Positions 25,685-33,860 of a DNA stretch of 64,000 nt are shown here, in pieces (position 1 is the first letter of the stretch; the number at the start of each line of letters is the position of its first letter). The notes under the pieces are model-generated. The model was not told the origin of the DNA and searched no databases. It saw only the letters and a list, made by a program, of their open reading frames with translations. The stretch is taken from positions 244,908-308,907 of the forward strand of contig JAVYML010000001.1 in NCBI GenBank assembly GCA_038736355.1. The letters run 5' to 3'. Both the position numbers and the translations under genes were made by a program. Source of the stretch: Candidatus Hadarchaeales archaeon. GTDB taxonomy: Archaea; Hadarchaeota; Hadarchaeia; Hadarchaeales; WYZ-LMO6.

Positions 25685-26944
25685 TTAGATGGTCTTACAC
25701 TCGTAAAAGTACCTGGTAATCTCTATCATATCCAACTGTCTTCCGCCCATCCAAAGGGTAAGCATTTTCGAGTCCCTCCAGTGCTTTTCCACGTCGAATT
25801 CTCTGGAGTAACCGTAGGAGCCCATGAGCTCCATGGCCCTGTTGGTACAATGAACAGCCTGATCGCTACAGAAAAGGGAGACTGCCCTAGTCTTCGCTAC
25901 GATCTTTTCCGACCATGGTTCCCCATAGATTTCGGGACGATCGTACATCCTGGCCGCCATGTAGAGGGCGTGGGTACAGATCTCAGCGGCGGTGGCGATC
26001 TCGCTTAGGTTCACCGCACTTATCGAGTGCTCCTTGAGGGGTTTTCCTGCCACTACCCTCTCATCCACCCATTTCTTCAGGATTTCGTAGGTATCCTTGA
26101 TCACGCCCACGGAGAAGCCTGCGGTGGCGATGTTCGCTACGGTGATGAGCTCCCTGAAGTACTTGGCATCGAGACCCGGTCCATGGGCCCTGTAGTAGGC
26201 TGGAACCCTCACTTCCTCAAACCAGATGTCCGTGTTCATGTCCGCTGCCATTCCAGCCTTCTGATAGGGCTCCCCCACCCTCACCCCCTCGGCATCGGCC
26301 GGGACGTAGATGTAGGCCATCCCCTCTTCCCCAGCCGAGGGGTTGGTGGTGCACACCACTCCAAAGAGGTCAGCGATCCTTCCGGAATTGGTGGGCCAGA
26401 TCTTGTGACCCTTTATCACCCATTCATCCCCCTCCAGCCTAGCAATGGTCCTGATCGTCCTCCCCTTCATGGCCCCCAAGTTCTCTATGTCCGAACCCCC
26501 CTGAGGTTCCGTCATGGCGTTACATCCCACATAGAGTTCCTCTCCGCAGAACTTTGGGGCGAACTCCTCTATCAGCCTCTCGTTCTTGTGTGGCTCCACC
26601 GCAATCATCACCATAGGCCAGAGGGAAACCATTACGGAAACGGCGAACCCTGAGTCCAGTCTTCCCAGCTCTTCACTCATCACCGCCGTCATGGTTCCCA
26701 GTATCTCCCTGGGCAAACCCAGACCACCGTACTCCTCCGGCCAGAGGGCCTTGTTCACTCCCAAATCCACCAGCACTTCCTTCAGGAGGGGCTCCACGAG
26801 CTTGTGCTCTCTCCAGTCCTCGTCTATCTTCCTCCTGAGAGGCCGGTATCTCTTTTCTCCAAAGTCCCTAATCATTTGAGCGAACTGATAAGCCACATCC
26901 GGAATCCATTCCACCGGCTTGGTGAAGTCATCGGCCGTCGGCAC
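25685..26944 (-). CDS. acyl-CoA dehydrogenase family protein
   Basis: 419-residue FAD-dependent acyl-CoA dehydrogenase fold. Motifs: VNKALWPEEYGGLGLPREI, GCNAMTEPQGGSDIENLG, WVIKGHKIWPTNSGRIAD and MELMGSYGYSREFDVEKHWRDSK. The start is GTG at 26944. In most family members a catalytic Glu sits in the motif YEGT near the C-terminus; here that position reads LWMGGRQLD (Met399), so the base must come from elsewhere or the reaction differs. No electron-transfer flavoprotein or other beta-oxidation gene is beside it. It converges on the 55-residue gene. Confidence 0.9.
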   Translation of the reverse strand: MPTADDFTKPVEWIPDVAYQFAQMIRDFGEKRYRPLRRKIDEDWREHKLVEPLLKEVLVDLGVNKALWPEEYGGLGLPREILGTMTAVMSEELGRLDSGFAVSVMVSLWPMVMIAVEPHKNERLIEEFAPKFCGEELYVGCNAMTEPQGGSDIENLGAMKGRTIRTIARLEGDEWVIKGHKIWPTNSGRIADLFGVVCTTNPSAGEEGMAYIYVPADAEGVRVGEPYQKAGMAADMNTDIWFEEVRVPAYYRAHGPGLDAKYFRELITVANIATAGFSVGVIKDTYEILKKWVDERVVAGKPLKEHSISAVNLSEIATAAEICTHALYMAARMYDRPEIYGEPWSEKIVAKTRAVSLFCSDQAVHCTNRAMELMGSYGYSREFDVEKHWRDSKMLTLWMGGRQLDMIEITRYFYECKTI

Positions 26945-27028
26945 TCTTTTTTCTTTAATCTAGTCCTCTATAAATCTTCCCAAAGTCGGCACCGCTTCCA
27001 ATAAAGGCCCGAAAGGAGAAAAGAAACG

Positions 27029-27667
27029 ATGGAGCTGGAGCTCAAGAAGAAGATCGTGGAAGGGGGAAGGAGGATGGTGGAGAAGGGACTGGCCCATGGA
27101 AGCATGGGGAACCTGAGTATCAAAATCCCAAGTAAAAATCTGGTGGTGATCTCCCCCAGCCATATCCCCTACGAGTGCATGCAGCCCGAACAGGTTTCCG
27201 TGGTAGACTTACAGGGAAACCTGTTGGAAGGACTAACCCCTTCGACCGAGCTCCCCATGCACCTGGCAGTCTATCGTGCAAGGCCTGAGGTGGGGGCGGT
27301 GGTGCATGCCCATCCGGTCTACGCCAGTGCCCTCGCCTCCGTGGGGCTTGGGATTCCGTCCTTCCTAGAGGAGGTGGTGGTGCTCTTCGGAGGGGAGGTG
27401 GAGGTGGCAGAGTATGCCCCTCCGGGAAGTGAGGAACTCGCCAAGAACGTGGTAAAGGCGCTGAATAAGAAGAACGCTGTTCTCCTCTCCAACCACGGGA
27501 CCCTGTGCTGCGGTCGCGATCTGGAACAGGCCCTGGAGCTCTCGGAAGCCCTCGAAAGAACTTGTAAAACTTACCTCCTCTCCCTCTTGCTGGGGGGACC
27601 CAGATATCTGCCAGAAGAGGTGGTAAAACTCCAAAGGGAACTCTTCGAGTCGTTGGGTGGACTCTAA
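27029..27667 (+). CDS. class II aldolase (fuculose-phosphate aldolase-like)
   Basis: 212-residue zinc aldolase of the FucA/adducin family. HGSMGNLSIKIPSKNLVVIS near the N-terminus, TPSTELPMHLAVYRARPEVGAV's Glu, the zinc histidines in VVHAHPVYASAL and the third His in LLSNHGTLCCGRDLEQALE are all present. GAAAGGAG precedes the ATG. Archaeal homologs include enzymes that make lactaldehyde for F420 synthesis; here the substrate is undetermined. It is divergent from the acyl-CoA dehydrogenase gene. Confidence 0.88.
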   Translation: MELELKKKIVEGGRRMVEKGLAHGSMGNLSIKIPSKNLVVISPSHIPYECMQPEQVSVVDLQGNLLEGLTPSTELPMHLAVYRARPEVGAVVHAHPVYASALASVGLGIPSFLEEVVVLFGGEVEVAEYAPPGSEELAKNVVKALNKKNAVLLSNHGTLCCGRDLEQALELSEALERTCKTYLLSLLLGGPRYLPEEVVKLQRELFESLGGL

Positions 27668-27741
27668 CCCATCGTGATCCCAACGGGAAAAAGCCCCCAG
27701 TAATCCGGTGAAGTTAAGTTCCTTCCTTCCCTTTCACCAAG

Positions 27742-28314
27742 ATGGAACCTCGACGGCAACTGGAGAGGGCCGTGGCCTCTTGCAAACTTTGTCCTTTCGT
27801 GGACCAGCCCTTCCTCCTCGATCGGGTTTACTCCTGGCTTCCCCCCAAGGTGAAGGTACTGGCCGTGGGAGAATCCCCTCCTCCTGGAAGGAAGGTGGGT
27901 TCCCTCTACCATCTGGAGACCTTCGACAGGCTCAGGCTTTCCCTCAGTCTTATCCTCGGAGTGGGTATGGAAGAGGTCCTAGAGACCCTGAGGAGACATT
28001 CCATCTTTTTCACCGCCGCGGTGAAGTGTAGACCGCCAGACAAGAAAAGCGTAGAAAGAATGAGGAGGAACTGTGTCCCCCTCCTTAAGGGGGAGCTGGA
28101 AATCCTCCGTCCAGAAAGGGTGGTGGCCATGGGAAGATTCGCCTCGGCCTCCATTTGTGAACTCATGGGAGTGAGTCCGCCAGACGACCTGAGGAAGATC
28201 ACTCGCACAAGAGTGGGGAGAAAGGAAATCTTTTTCACCCCCCATCCCAACCATCTCTTCAGGTTCAGGAGGGAGCTTTGCCCTAAGGTAAGGGAAATCT
28301 TGCTTCCCCCATGA
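27742..28314 (+). CDS. uracil-DNA glycosylase superfamily protein
   Basis: 190 residues. Four cysteines in the spacing used for the Fe-S cluster of family 4/5 UDGs are visible (ASCKLCPF near the start, AVKCRPPDK and RRNCVPLL near the middle). The motif A region reads AVGESPPPGRKVGSLY rather than the usual GEAPGxxE, and the C-terminal motif is FTPHPNHLFRFRRE. This departs from classical family 4, so activity on uracil is only inferred. It could instead belong to a less studied branch. Confidence 0.7.
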   Translation: MEPRRQLERAVASCKLCPFVDQPFLLDRVYSWLPPKVKVLAVGESPPPGRKVGSLYHLETFDRLRLSLSLILGVGMEEVLETLRRHSIFFTAAVKCRPPDKKSVERMRRNCVPLLKGELEILRPERVVAMGRFASASICELMGVSPPDDLRKITRTRVGRKEIFFTPHPNHLFRFRRELCPKVREILLPP

Positions 28315-28321
28315 ACCCATC

Positions 28322-28939
28322 CTATTCGGGGGTTCCTTCGGGGAGGGAAGGATGCTCTAAGAAAAGAAGGGGAAAGATGAAATCACTGGTACAACAGGGG
28401 AGCCAGACGGCTAGGAAGAGGAGGAAAAAAAGGGCTGGAAGGAAGGGAAGCCAACTGGAGGGTGATCCAAAGGCGGTTAGGTAGAAGGTGGAAGCATAGG
28501 TGCTGACCAACACATGACCGGAATGGGGAAGTTCCGTGCTGGGTCTCATCATCCCCAAACCCATCCCGAGCATGACTGCAGGAAGGACGAGGTAGGGATG
28601 CTCGAGCAAGCAGAGATGGAAATGCATGGGAATCCCCAGCACCAAACCACCCAAATGGGGAAGGAAAATGTCGCTAAGTGTACAGATACCCACCGATCCG
28701 AAAAACCCCACCACCAAAGCCTCTCCCCTCCCCTTCCCGTACTTCCTGTAGATGGCTGTGGTCACCGTGGCGCTCAGGAAGAGATGGAGGGGATGGAGGA
28801 AATGGAAGAGGTGCTCGTGCTCCATTCTCGTCAGGAGCTCCACGGTGAGGACCAAGAGGAGAATACCCGTGAGAGCACCCAAAGCAGTGAAGGGAGCGTG
28901 ATGTCTGAGCTCCCTCAGAATCAGGTCCGCCTTTACCAT
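28322..28939 (-). CDS. His-rich polytopic membrane protein, candidate metal transporter
   Basis: About 205 residues with six or so hydrophobic segments and many histidines (MEHEHLFHFLHPLHLFLS, GIPMHFHLCLLEHPYL, TELPHSGHVLVS) and a C-terminal PCCTSDFIFPLLF. Its start ATG at 28939 overlaps the stop of the DtxR-type regulator (TAATG), so the two are co-translated. A frame opens a little upstream at 28954. No named family was recognised. A role in moving or sensing divalent metal is inferred from the His/Cys residues and the regulator. Confidence 0.65.
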   Translation of the reverse strand: MVKADLILRELRHHAPFTALGALTGILLLVLTVELLTRMEHEHLFHFLHPLHLFLSATVTTAIYRKYGKGRGEALVVGFFGSVGICTLSDIFLPHLGGLVLGIPMHFHLCLLEHPYLVLPAVMLGMGLGMMRPSTELPHSGHVLVSTYASTFYLTAFGSPSSWLPFLPALFFLLFLAVWLPCCTSDFIFPLLFLEHPSLPEGTPE

Positions 28940-29349
28940 TATTTCCCCTCGCACTTCCCAATGGGCTTGCCACAGGGGCAGGTGGAGGGATGTCCCAATG
29001 CCTCACACAGGGAATCCGCCAAGGAAGTGGAAACGAAAAGGAGAGAGGAGGCCTCCTTACAAGCGGTTTGGGAATCACAGCCAAGCAATCTGTGGAGGAG
29101 GAACTCGAGGAGCCTATGCTTTCTCAGGAGCTCACTCCCCTCCTTCCTCCCGCGGGGGGTAAACTCTACCCCTCTGTAGGGTTTGTAGCGGAGAAGACCC
29201 TTCGAAGCCAATTTGCGGAGGGTCTGAGTGGCCGTGGCCGGCCTCACTCCCATCTCCCTTGCCAAAGCAACCGTCCCTACCTTTTCCCCCTCTTCCTCCT
29301 GCTTCCTGTAGAGGAAGAGCACATACCTGGCCTCCGTTTCCGTGAGCAT
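28939..29349 (-). CDS. DtxR/MntR-family metal-dependent regulator
   Basis: 136 residues. N-terminal winged helix with VALAREMGVRPATATQTLRKLASKGLLRY (helix-turn-helix) and VEFTPRGRKEGSELLRKHRLLE, then the dimer/metal domain ending in the family signature HPSTCPCGKPIG. Such proteins repress metal-uptake genes when Mn or Fe is bound. Its operon partner is the His-rich membrane protein downstream, its probable target. The upstream stretch 29350-29400 is AT-rich and may hold its promoter. Confidence 0.88.
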   Translation of the reverse strand: MLTETEARYVLFLYRKQEEEGEKVGTVALAREMGVRPATATQTLRKLASKGLLRYKPYRGVEFTPRGRKEGSELLRKHRLLEFLLHRLLGCDSQTACKEASSLLFVSTSLADSLCEALGHPSTCPCGKPIGKCEGK

Positions 29350-29422
29350 CCAAAAGTTAGGTAGTATCTAAATTAAAGGATACCCAAGGTGATTATAAGT
29401 TGGCGAATTCGCTCTTTGATTG

Positions 29423-30352
29423 ATGAGGACTTGTGTAAGGTGCGGAGGAGATGCGGAGGTAAGGCTGGACTACGCCAGGCTGAACCTCTGCTCCCGTTGT
29501 TTCATCTCCTTCTACGAAGAAAAGGTAAGAGAAACCGTGAAAAAGTACGGGATGCTGAAGAGGGGGGAAAGGGTGGCGGTGGCCGTCTCGGGAGGTAAAG
29601 ACAGTGCCTCCCTCCTCTTCGCCCTCCACAAAACCTTTCCTGACCTCTCCCTCACGGCCCTCCACCTCAATCTGGGTATTCCGGAGTACTCGGAAGAATG
29701 CGAAGAAAAGTTCTGGAAGCTTGTGGAGAGGGTGGGGGTAAAAGGCGTGGTTTACGACCTGAAAAAGGAATTGGGGATTACCATCCCAGACCTCCAAGAA
29801 GTCCACGGAAGGCTTTGTTCTCCCTGCGGAACGATCAAGAGGTACCTCCTCAACAAGCTGGCTTGGGAAGGGGGTTTCAACAGGCTGGCAACGGGACACC
29901 ATCTGGACGACACGGCAGAGGTCCTCTTCCACCTCTACCTCCAAGGTGACTTCCAGCAACTCGTGAGGCTCAAGCCCGTTTCCCCCTCCACCCATCCCAA
30001 GCTGGTGACGAAGGTGAAGCCCCTCTGGAGGATGACCGAGAAGGAAAACCTGCTCTATGCCCTAGCCTGTGACCTTCCCTTCAGGAAAAAGGAATGTCCC
30101 TTTGCCCAAGGAAGCAGAAGCTTGAGGAGGAAGAAACTCATGTGGAAAATAGAGGAGGAGATAAGGGGATTCAGGCGCACGCTCGTTTCCTCCCATCTCA
30201 AACGCTTCCTCCCCCTCCTGGAGAAAGTGGTGGAACCCCCTCCCCTTCTGGAATGTTCCAGGTGCGGCATGCCTGCTTCTTCCGATCCCTGTGCCTTCTG
30301 TAAGAAGGTGGAGCTGGCCAGAAAAATCGGACTGAAGGAGGTGGGGAAATGA
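29423..30352 (+). CDS. ttuA: tRNA-5-methyluridine(54) 2-sulfurtransferase family (TtuA)
   Basis: 309-residue PP-loop ATPase that thiolates tRNA, probably at position 54, a thermophile modification. N-terminal zinc finger CVRCGGD...CSRCF, P-loop AVSGGKDSASLLFAL, the central Fe-S cysteines CSPCG and ECPFA, GHHLDDTAEVLF, and a C-terminal zinc finger CSRCGMP...CAFCKK. This two-finger layout separates TtuA from TtcA. ATG 29423 is preferred to TTG 29420. It overlaps the next gene by ATGA, and a JAMM protease gene lies nearby. Confidence 0.88.
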   Translation: MRTCVRCGGDAEVRLDYARLNLCSRCFISFYEEKVRETVKKYGMLKRGERVAVAVSGGKDSASLLFALHKTFPDLSLTALHLNLGIPEYSEECEEKFWKLVERVGVKGVVYDLKKELGITIPDLQEVHGRLCSPCGTIKRYLLNKLAWEGGFNRLATGHHLDDTAEVLFHLYLQGDFQQLVRLKPVSPSTHPKLVTKVKPLWRMTEKENLLYALACDLPFRKKECPFAQGSRSLRRKKLMWKIEEEIRGFRRTLVSSHLKRFLPLLEKVVEPPPLLECSRCGMPASSDPCAFCKKVELARKIGLKEVGK

Positions 30353-31323
30353 GGGTCCTTCCGCTGGCCTTTGATTCGATGGGAGTGAGAAGCATGTGTA
30401 CCTTCTTGGAGGTGGGAAAACTCAAGCTCCTGATCGATCCCGGAGTGGCCCTCGGTCCCACGAGATACGGGCTGGGTCCCACCAAGGAGGAATGGAAGGC
30501 CCTGGAACTCTCCCGTGCCCTCATCATGGAGGCTGCGGGGAGGGCGGAAGCCGTGGCCGTCACCCACTATCACTACGACCACCATCCCTTCCCGGAGGAT
30601 GGGGAGATGTATGAGAGGTGCTTTGGAGGGAAGATGGTGATGGCCAAAGACAGGAGGAAAAACATCAACCTCTCCGGAAAGAAGCGTGGGGCCCTCTTCG
30701 AGGAGAGGGTGATCCGCGTGACCGATAGGTTGGAGTGGGCGGACGGAAGGGAGTTCGAGGTGGGGGAGAGGGTGGAGTTCTCCCCGGCGGTCTGGCACGG
30801 AGACGTGGGGAGCAAAGTGGGGACGGTGATAATGGTTTATGTGGAGAAAGGAGGCTTCCTTTTCGGTTCGGATGCCCAGAGTTTGGCGGATCCCGAGGCC
30901 CTGAAATGGGTGCTGGAGAAGAACCCGGAGTTCATGATCCTGGATGGCTACCCCACCATCTTCGTGGGATGGCGTATGAGCCAAAAAGCCTTCGAGGCCT
31001 CCATGGAGAACCTGAAGAGAGCGGTGGAAGAAACCCAAGCCGAGACCATTCTGCTCGAACACCACATCCTCCGTGACCTAAACTACAAGGAAAAGATGGA
31101 AGCTGTCTTCAAGGCTGCGGAGAGGAAGGGAAAACGTCTTCTCTCCGCGGCCGAATTCCTAGAGCTGGAAAACTTCTTCCTAGAGGCCTGGAGAAAGGAA
31201 CTGAGCGAGGGGAAAAGAAGGGTTGAAGTGGAAGAATATTACAAGAAGCTATGCTCAAAGGTAGGAGTGGCCTTCTCCTCCCTGAAAAGTAAAGGAATGG
31301 AAAGGGGAATAGGACTGGAATAA
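30349..31323 (+). CDS. UPF0282 metallo-beta-lactamase-fold protein
   Basis: 324 residues. Metal-binding HYHYDHH in VAVTHYHYDHHPFPEDGE at about 65-82, AVWHGDVGSKVGTVIMVY, FGSDAQSLADPEAL and LLEHHILRDLNYKE are the conserved residues of the archaeal UPF0282 family. The function of the family is unknown. It starts within the ttuA stop and is probably in the same operon. Confidence 0.85.
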   Translation: MRVLPLAFDSMGVRSMCTFLEVGKLKLLIDPGVALGPTRYGLGPTKEEWKALELSRALIMEAAGRAEAVAVTHYHYDHHPFPEDGEMYERCFGGKMVMAKDRRKNINLSGKKRGALFEERVIRVTDRLEWADGREFEVGERVEFSPAVWHGDVGSKVGTVIMVYVEKGGFLFGSDAQSLADPEALKWVLEKNPEFMILDGYPTIFVGWRMSQKAFEASMENLKRAVEETQAETILLEHHILRDLNYKEKMEAVFKAAERKGKRLLSAAEFLELENFFLEAWRKELSEGKRRVEVEEYYKKLCSKVGVAFSSLKSKGMERGIGLE

Positions 31324-31394
31324 CTCGTTCCCAAGCCCTACCACTTGAAGGCCTCCAGCTTCCTCTTCAAGTCTCTGTTTCTTGTTTCCTGAGT

Positions 31395-31793
31395 TTATCG
31401 GAGGGAAAGGGGAATCCTCCTCCCCTTCCCGTCGTATACCGCCACATTCTCCTCGTTCAGATAGGGAAAACCCATGATCAGCATCACCTTGCCGAAAAAG
31501 CGGTTGAGGTCGGTGGGGGAGGGAGAAAGGTTCCCGGAGGGGTGGGAATGGGCGGTACCCACAAGGGAGGGATCGAGGGGAAGGGCTTGGACGGAGAAAG
31601 AGGCGAAATCCTTCCCCCTAGCGGAAAAAGGAGGGAAAAGGAATTCGGTGATTTCCACTCCCCCCTTTTCCTTCCTTCCCCTGAGCAAGAGGAGGATCTC
31701 TCTCGGATGGAGTCTCCTAGCACCCTCCAACAGGGCCTCCAAAAGCTGCCTGTCCATCACCACCTTGAATTCCTCCTTCAAGACGATCGGCAT
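31395..31793 (-). CDS. JAMM/MPN-domain metalloprotease, desampylase-like
   Basis: About 132 residues, a single MPN+ domain. The JAMM zinc motif is complete: an upstream Glu in PREILLLLRG and then GTAHSHPSGNLSPSPTDL (His-x-His-x10-Asp). Archaeal JAMM proteins remove ubiquitin-like SAMP modifiers. TtuA also depends on a ubiquitin-like sulfur carrier in Thermus, so its neighbourhood with ttuA and UPF0282 fits a sulfur-carrier role (inference). Start ATG 31793; a GTG two codons earlier is also possible. Confidence 0.85.
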   Translation of the reverse strand: MPIVLKEEFKVVMDRQLLEALLEGARRLHPREILLLLRGRKEKGGVEITEFLFPPFSARGKDFASFSVQALPLDPSLVGTAHSHPSGNLSPSPTDLNRFFGKVMLIMGFPYLNEENVAVYDGKGRRIPLSLR

Positions 31794-31827
31794 AGGCACT
31801 TTTTAATTTGGGATTTTAAAGGGAATT

Positions 31828-32550
31828 GTGCAAGAAAAGGCTTTACCCAAGGTCTTTTCCCCCCTTCCCGACGAGGAGGTTCTGAGGGTCCTCAAACCAG
31901 AGCGCATGGCTTTCCTTTGGCTCTTCCTGGGAATGGGGGTCCTAGTGGGTCTGGGCCTGGTTTTCTTCCGCTTCTTCCTTCCCGTGGGGTTCTTTCTAAC
32001 GGCCGTGGGAATCCTTGGCCTCCTAGCCTCCTTCTTCTACAGTGGTGCCTTCACCTATTACCTCACTACCAAGAGGATCCTCCTTTACCGCAGGTTCATC
32101 ACCATCTCCTCCAGACAAATCCAGTATGATGATCTTTCCGACGTAATGGTAGATCAGGGGATCATTGGACGCCTGTTCGGTTTCGGAAATGTGATTCCCA
32201 TCACCAAGTCGGGACTGGGAACCGAGATGAGGGGATGGCAAATGGGGGGAGGATGGGGCGGAAGAACGGGACCCATCGTGGTCACGGGACCCATGGTCGG
32301 GGAAATTGCCCCCTCCACCTCCCCCTCAACTTGCCTGTATGGAATCAAGAACCCCTTCGAGATCAAGGATCTCATCTTCAAGTACCAAGAAGAATATGCC
32401 GAGGCACCTTATTTGAAGAGGATAGCCAAAACGGTAGAAAAGAGACCCGGAGCAATCAAGGGGATGAAGTATTGTCCTTTCTGCGGTTCTAAGTTGGAAG
32501 TGGAAGGAGCGCGCTTTTGTCCTTTTTGTGGGAAGGAAGTAAAGGTCTAG
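31828..32550 (+). CDS. membrane protein with bacterial PH domain and zinc ribbon
   Basis: 240 residues from GTG 31828. Two transmembrane helices at about 28-48 and 50-72, then a PH-like domain (PF03703) with YYLTTKRILLYRRFITISS, and a C-terminal two-knuckle zinc ribbon YCPFCGSKLEVEG...CPFCGKEVKV. A glycine-rich insert (MGGGWGGRTGP) lies around residue 140. Function unknown; the architecture is common in archaeal membrane proteins. Confidence 0.78.
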   Translation: MQEKALPKVFSPLPDEEVLRVLKPERMAFLWLFLGMGVLVGLGLVFFRFFLPVGFFLTAVGILGLLASFFYSGAFTYYLTTKRILLYRRFITISSRQIQYDDLSDVMVDQGIIGRLFGFGNVIPITKSGLGTEMRGWQMGGGWGGRTGPIVVTGPMVGEIAPSTSPSTCLYGIKNPFEIKDLIFKYQEEYAEAPYLKRIAKTVEKRPGAIKGMKYCPFCGSKLEVEGARFCPFCGKEVKV

Positions 32551-32936
32551 CCCAATCCCCAGCTCACCTTCTTCTCCGGAATGAGCTTGAGGATGGGCGC
32601 TTCTCCCTCCTCCCAGGGATCCTTTCTAGCCCACTCGAATTTCCGATAGAATTCCTCCCTGATCTTCCTGAACTCCTTTCCCCTCTCCAACACCTCCATT
32701 CTCCCCTGCACCATCACAGCTTTGTGGGGCTTGTAGGTATCCACCACCAAAGCTACCTTGGGGTTTTCCTTCACATTCCTGTACTTCTTTGTTCCATAAT
32801 CCGTAGCCACGTAGAAGAATCCTCCCCTAAAGAGGTAGCAAACCGGGACCACATGGGGAAGGCCGTCCCTACCCACCGTTGCCAGCCTACCCACCTCATT
32901 CTCTTCTAAAAATTTCCTTTCCATCCTACTGAACAT
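32547..32936 (-). CDS. pyridoxamine 5'-phosphate oxidase-fold flavoprotein
   Basis: About 129 residues with the split-barrel flavin fold: LEENEVGRLATVGRDGLPHVVPVCYLF, then YVATDYGTKKYRNVKENPKVALVVD. Members bind FMN, F420 or heme; an F420-linked role is possible in this archaeon but unproven. The frame opens at 32966, but MFSRMERKF at 32936 is the natural start. Its start overlaps the end of the CDF transporter gene by about ten bases. Confidence 0.8.
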   Translation of the reverse strand: MFSRMERKFLEENEVGRLATVGRDGLPHVVPVCYLFRGGFFYVATDYGTKKYRNVKENPKVALVVDTYKPHKAVMVQGRMEVLERGKEFRKIREEFYRKFEWARKDPWEEGEAPILKLIPEKKVSWGLG

Positions 32937-33789
32937 CCTTTTTCCACCTCTTCGAGGGTTCCACATGTACTACCACGGATGAGAGCCCAGGCATCCTGCG
33001 CTTGAGCCTCCTCTCCACCTCACTGGCCACTTCATGTGCCTTTTCCACACTGAGGGAAGGATCCACTTGCAAGTGGAGGTCTGCGTAGATCTTGGAGCCC
33101 ACCTTCCTAGCCCTGCACCGGTGATAGCTCCTCACCCCCCTCACACCCAGACAAGCCTTTCTGACCTCTGAGGTGAAATCTTTAGGGGCCTCACCCATGA
33201 GGGACCCCACCGCTTCCCTCCCCACGCAGATTCCCCAATACATCAGGAGAAGGGAAATGAAGAAGGAAGAAAGGGCATCCACCCACCTCCTCCCCATCCT
33301 CACGAAGACTATGGTAGTAAGGACCAAGATGGAAGCCAAGGCATCGGAAAGGGTGTGATAACCATCCGCTACCACGGAGGGATTATCCCACTCCCTCCCG
33401 ATTCTGAGCTTGGTGATTCCCAAGATCGAAAAAAGGGGTATAGTAACCCCCGCTACCAAAAGCAACCACACGGGAGGCTCTGCGGGCTCGCTCCCTTGGA
33501 AGGACAACAGGATGATCCTCACAGCTGCAAGAATGAGGACGCAGGAGAGGAGGAGAGAAACCAGCATCTCCGCCTGTCCGTGACCATACTGATGGTTACG
33601 GTCTGCAGGACGTCTAGAGACCCTCAGACCCACCCATACACAAAGGGAGGTGAAAGTATCAAAAAGGGCATCCAAACCCGCCGCCAAGAAAACGAGCAGG
33701 CCGAAAACCGACCAAAGCCCCACCTCCACCAGTCCCAACCCTCCGGTAAGGGCCATGGAAAGCAGGACGATCTTATCCGGTGCTCGCAC
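32926..33789 (-). CDS. cation diffusion facilitator (CDF) metal transporter
   Basis: 287 residues, six predicted membrane helices and a C-terminal cytoplasmic domain. The transport site is formed by AAGLDALFDTFTS (DxxxD) and DGYHTLSDALAS (HxxxD). The C-terminal part (YADLHLQVDPSLSVEKAHEVASEVE, with a His pair at VVVHVEPS) is the usual metal-sensing domain. It exports Zn, Mn, Fe or similar ions by proton antiport; the metal is not predictable. Start GTG 33789. Confidence 0.92.
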   Translation of the reverse strand: MRAPDKIVLLSMALTGGLGLVEVGLWSVFGLLVFLAAGLDALFDTFTSLCVWVGLRVSRRPADRNHQYGHGQAEMLVSLLLSCVLILAAVRIILLSFQGSEPAEPPVWLLLVAGVTIPLFSILGITKLRIGREWDNPSVVADGYHTLSDALASILVLTTIVFVRMGRRWVDALSSFFISLLLMYWGICVGREAVGSLMGEAPKDFTSEVRKACLGVRGVRSYHRCRARKVGSKIYADLHLQVDPSLSVEKAHEVASEVERRLKRRMPGLSSVVVHVEPSKRWKKDVQ

Positions 33790-33860
33790 ATAAGAAATAA
33801 GAAACCACCTTAAAGGATGTTCCCATTCGTTTAAGAAGTTCGGAAAAAAAAGAATAGCAA

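Noticed and set aside
31346-31373. Imperfect hairpin CTTGAAGG...CTTCAAG in the gap between UPF0282 and JAMM genes
   Set aside because: It lacks tRNA features and a T-run; it could be a weak terminator but cannot be supported.
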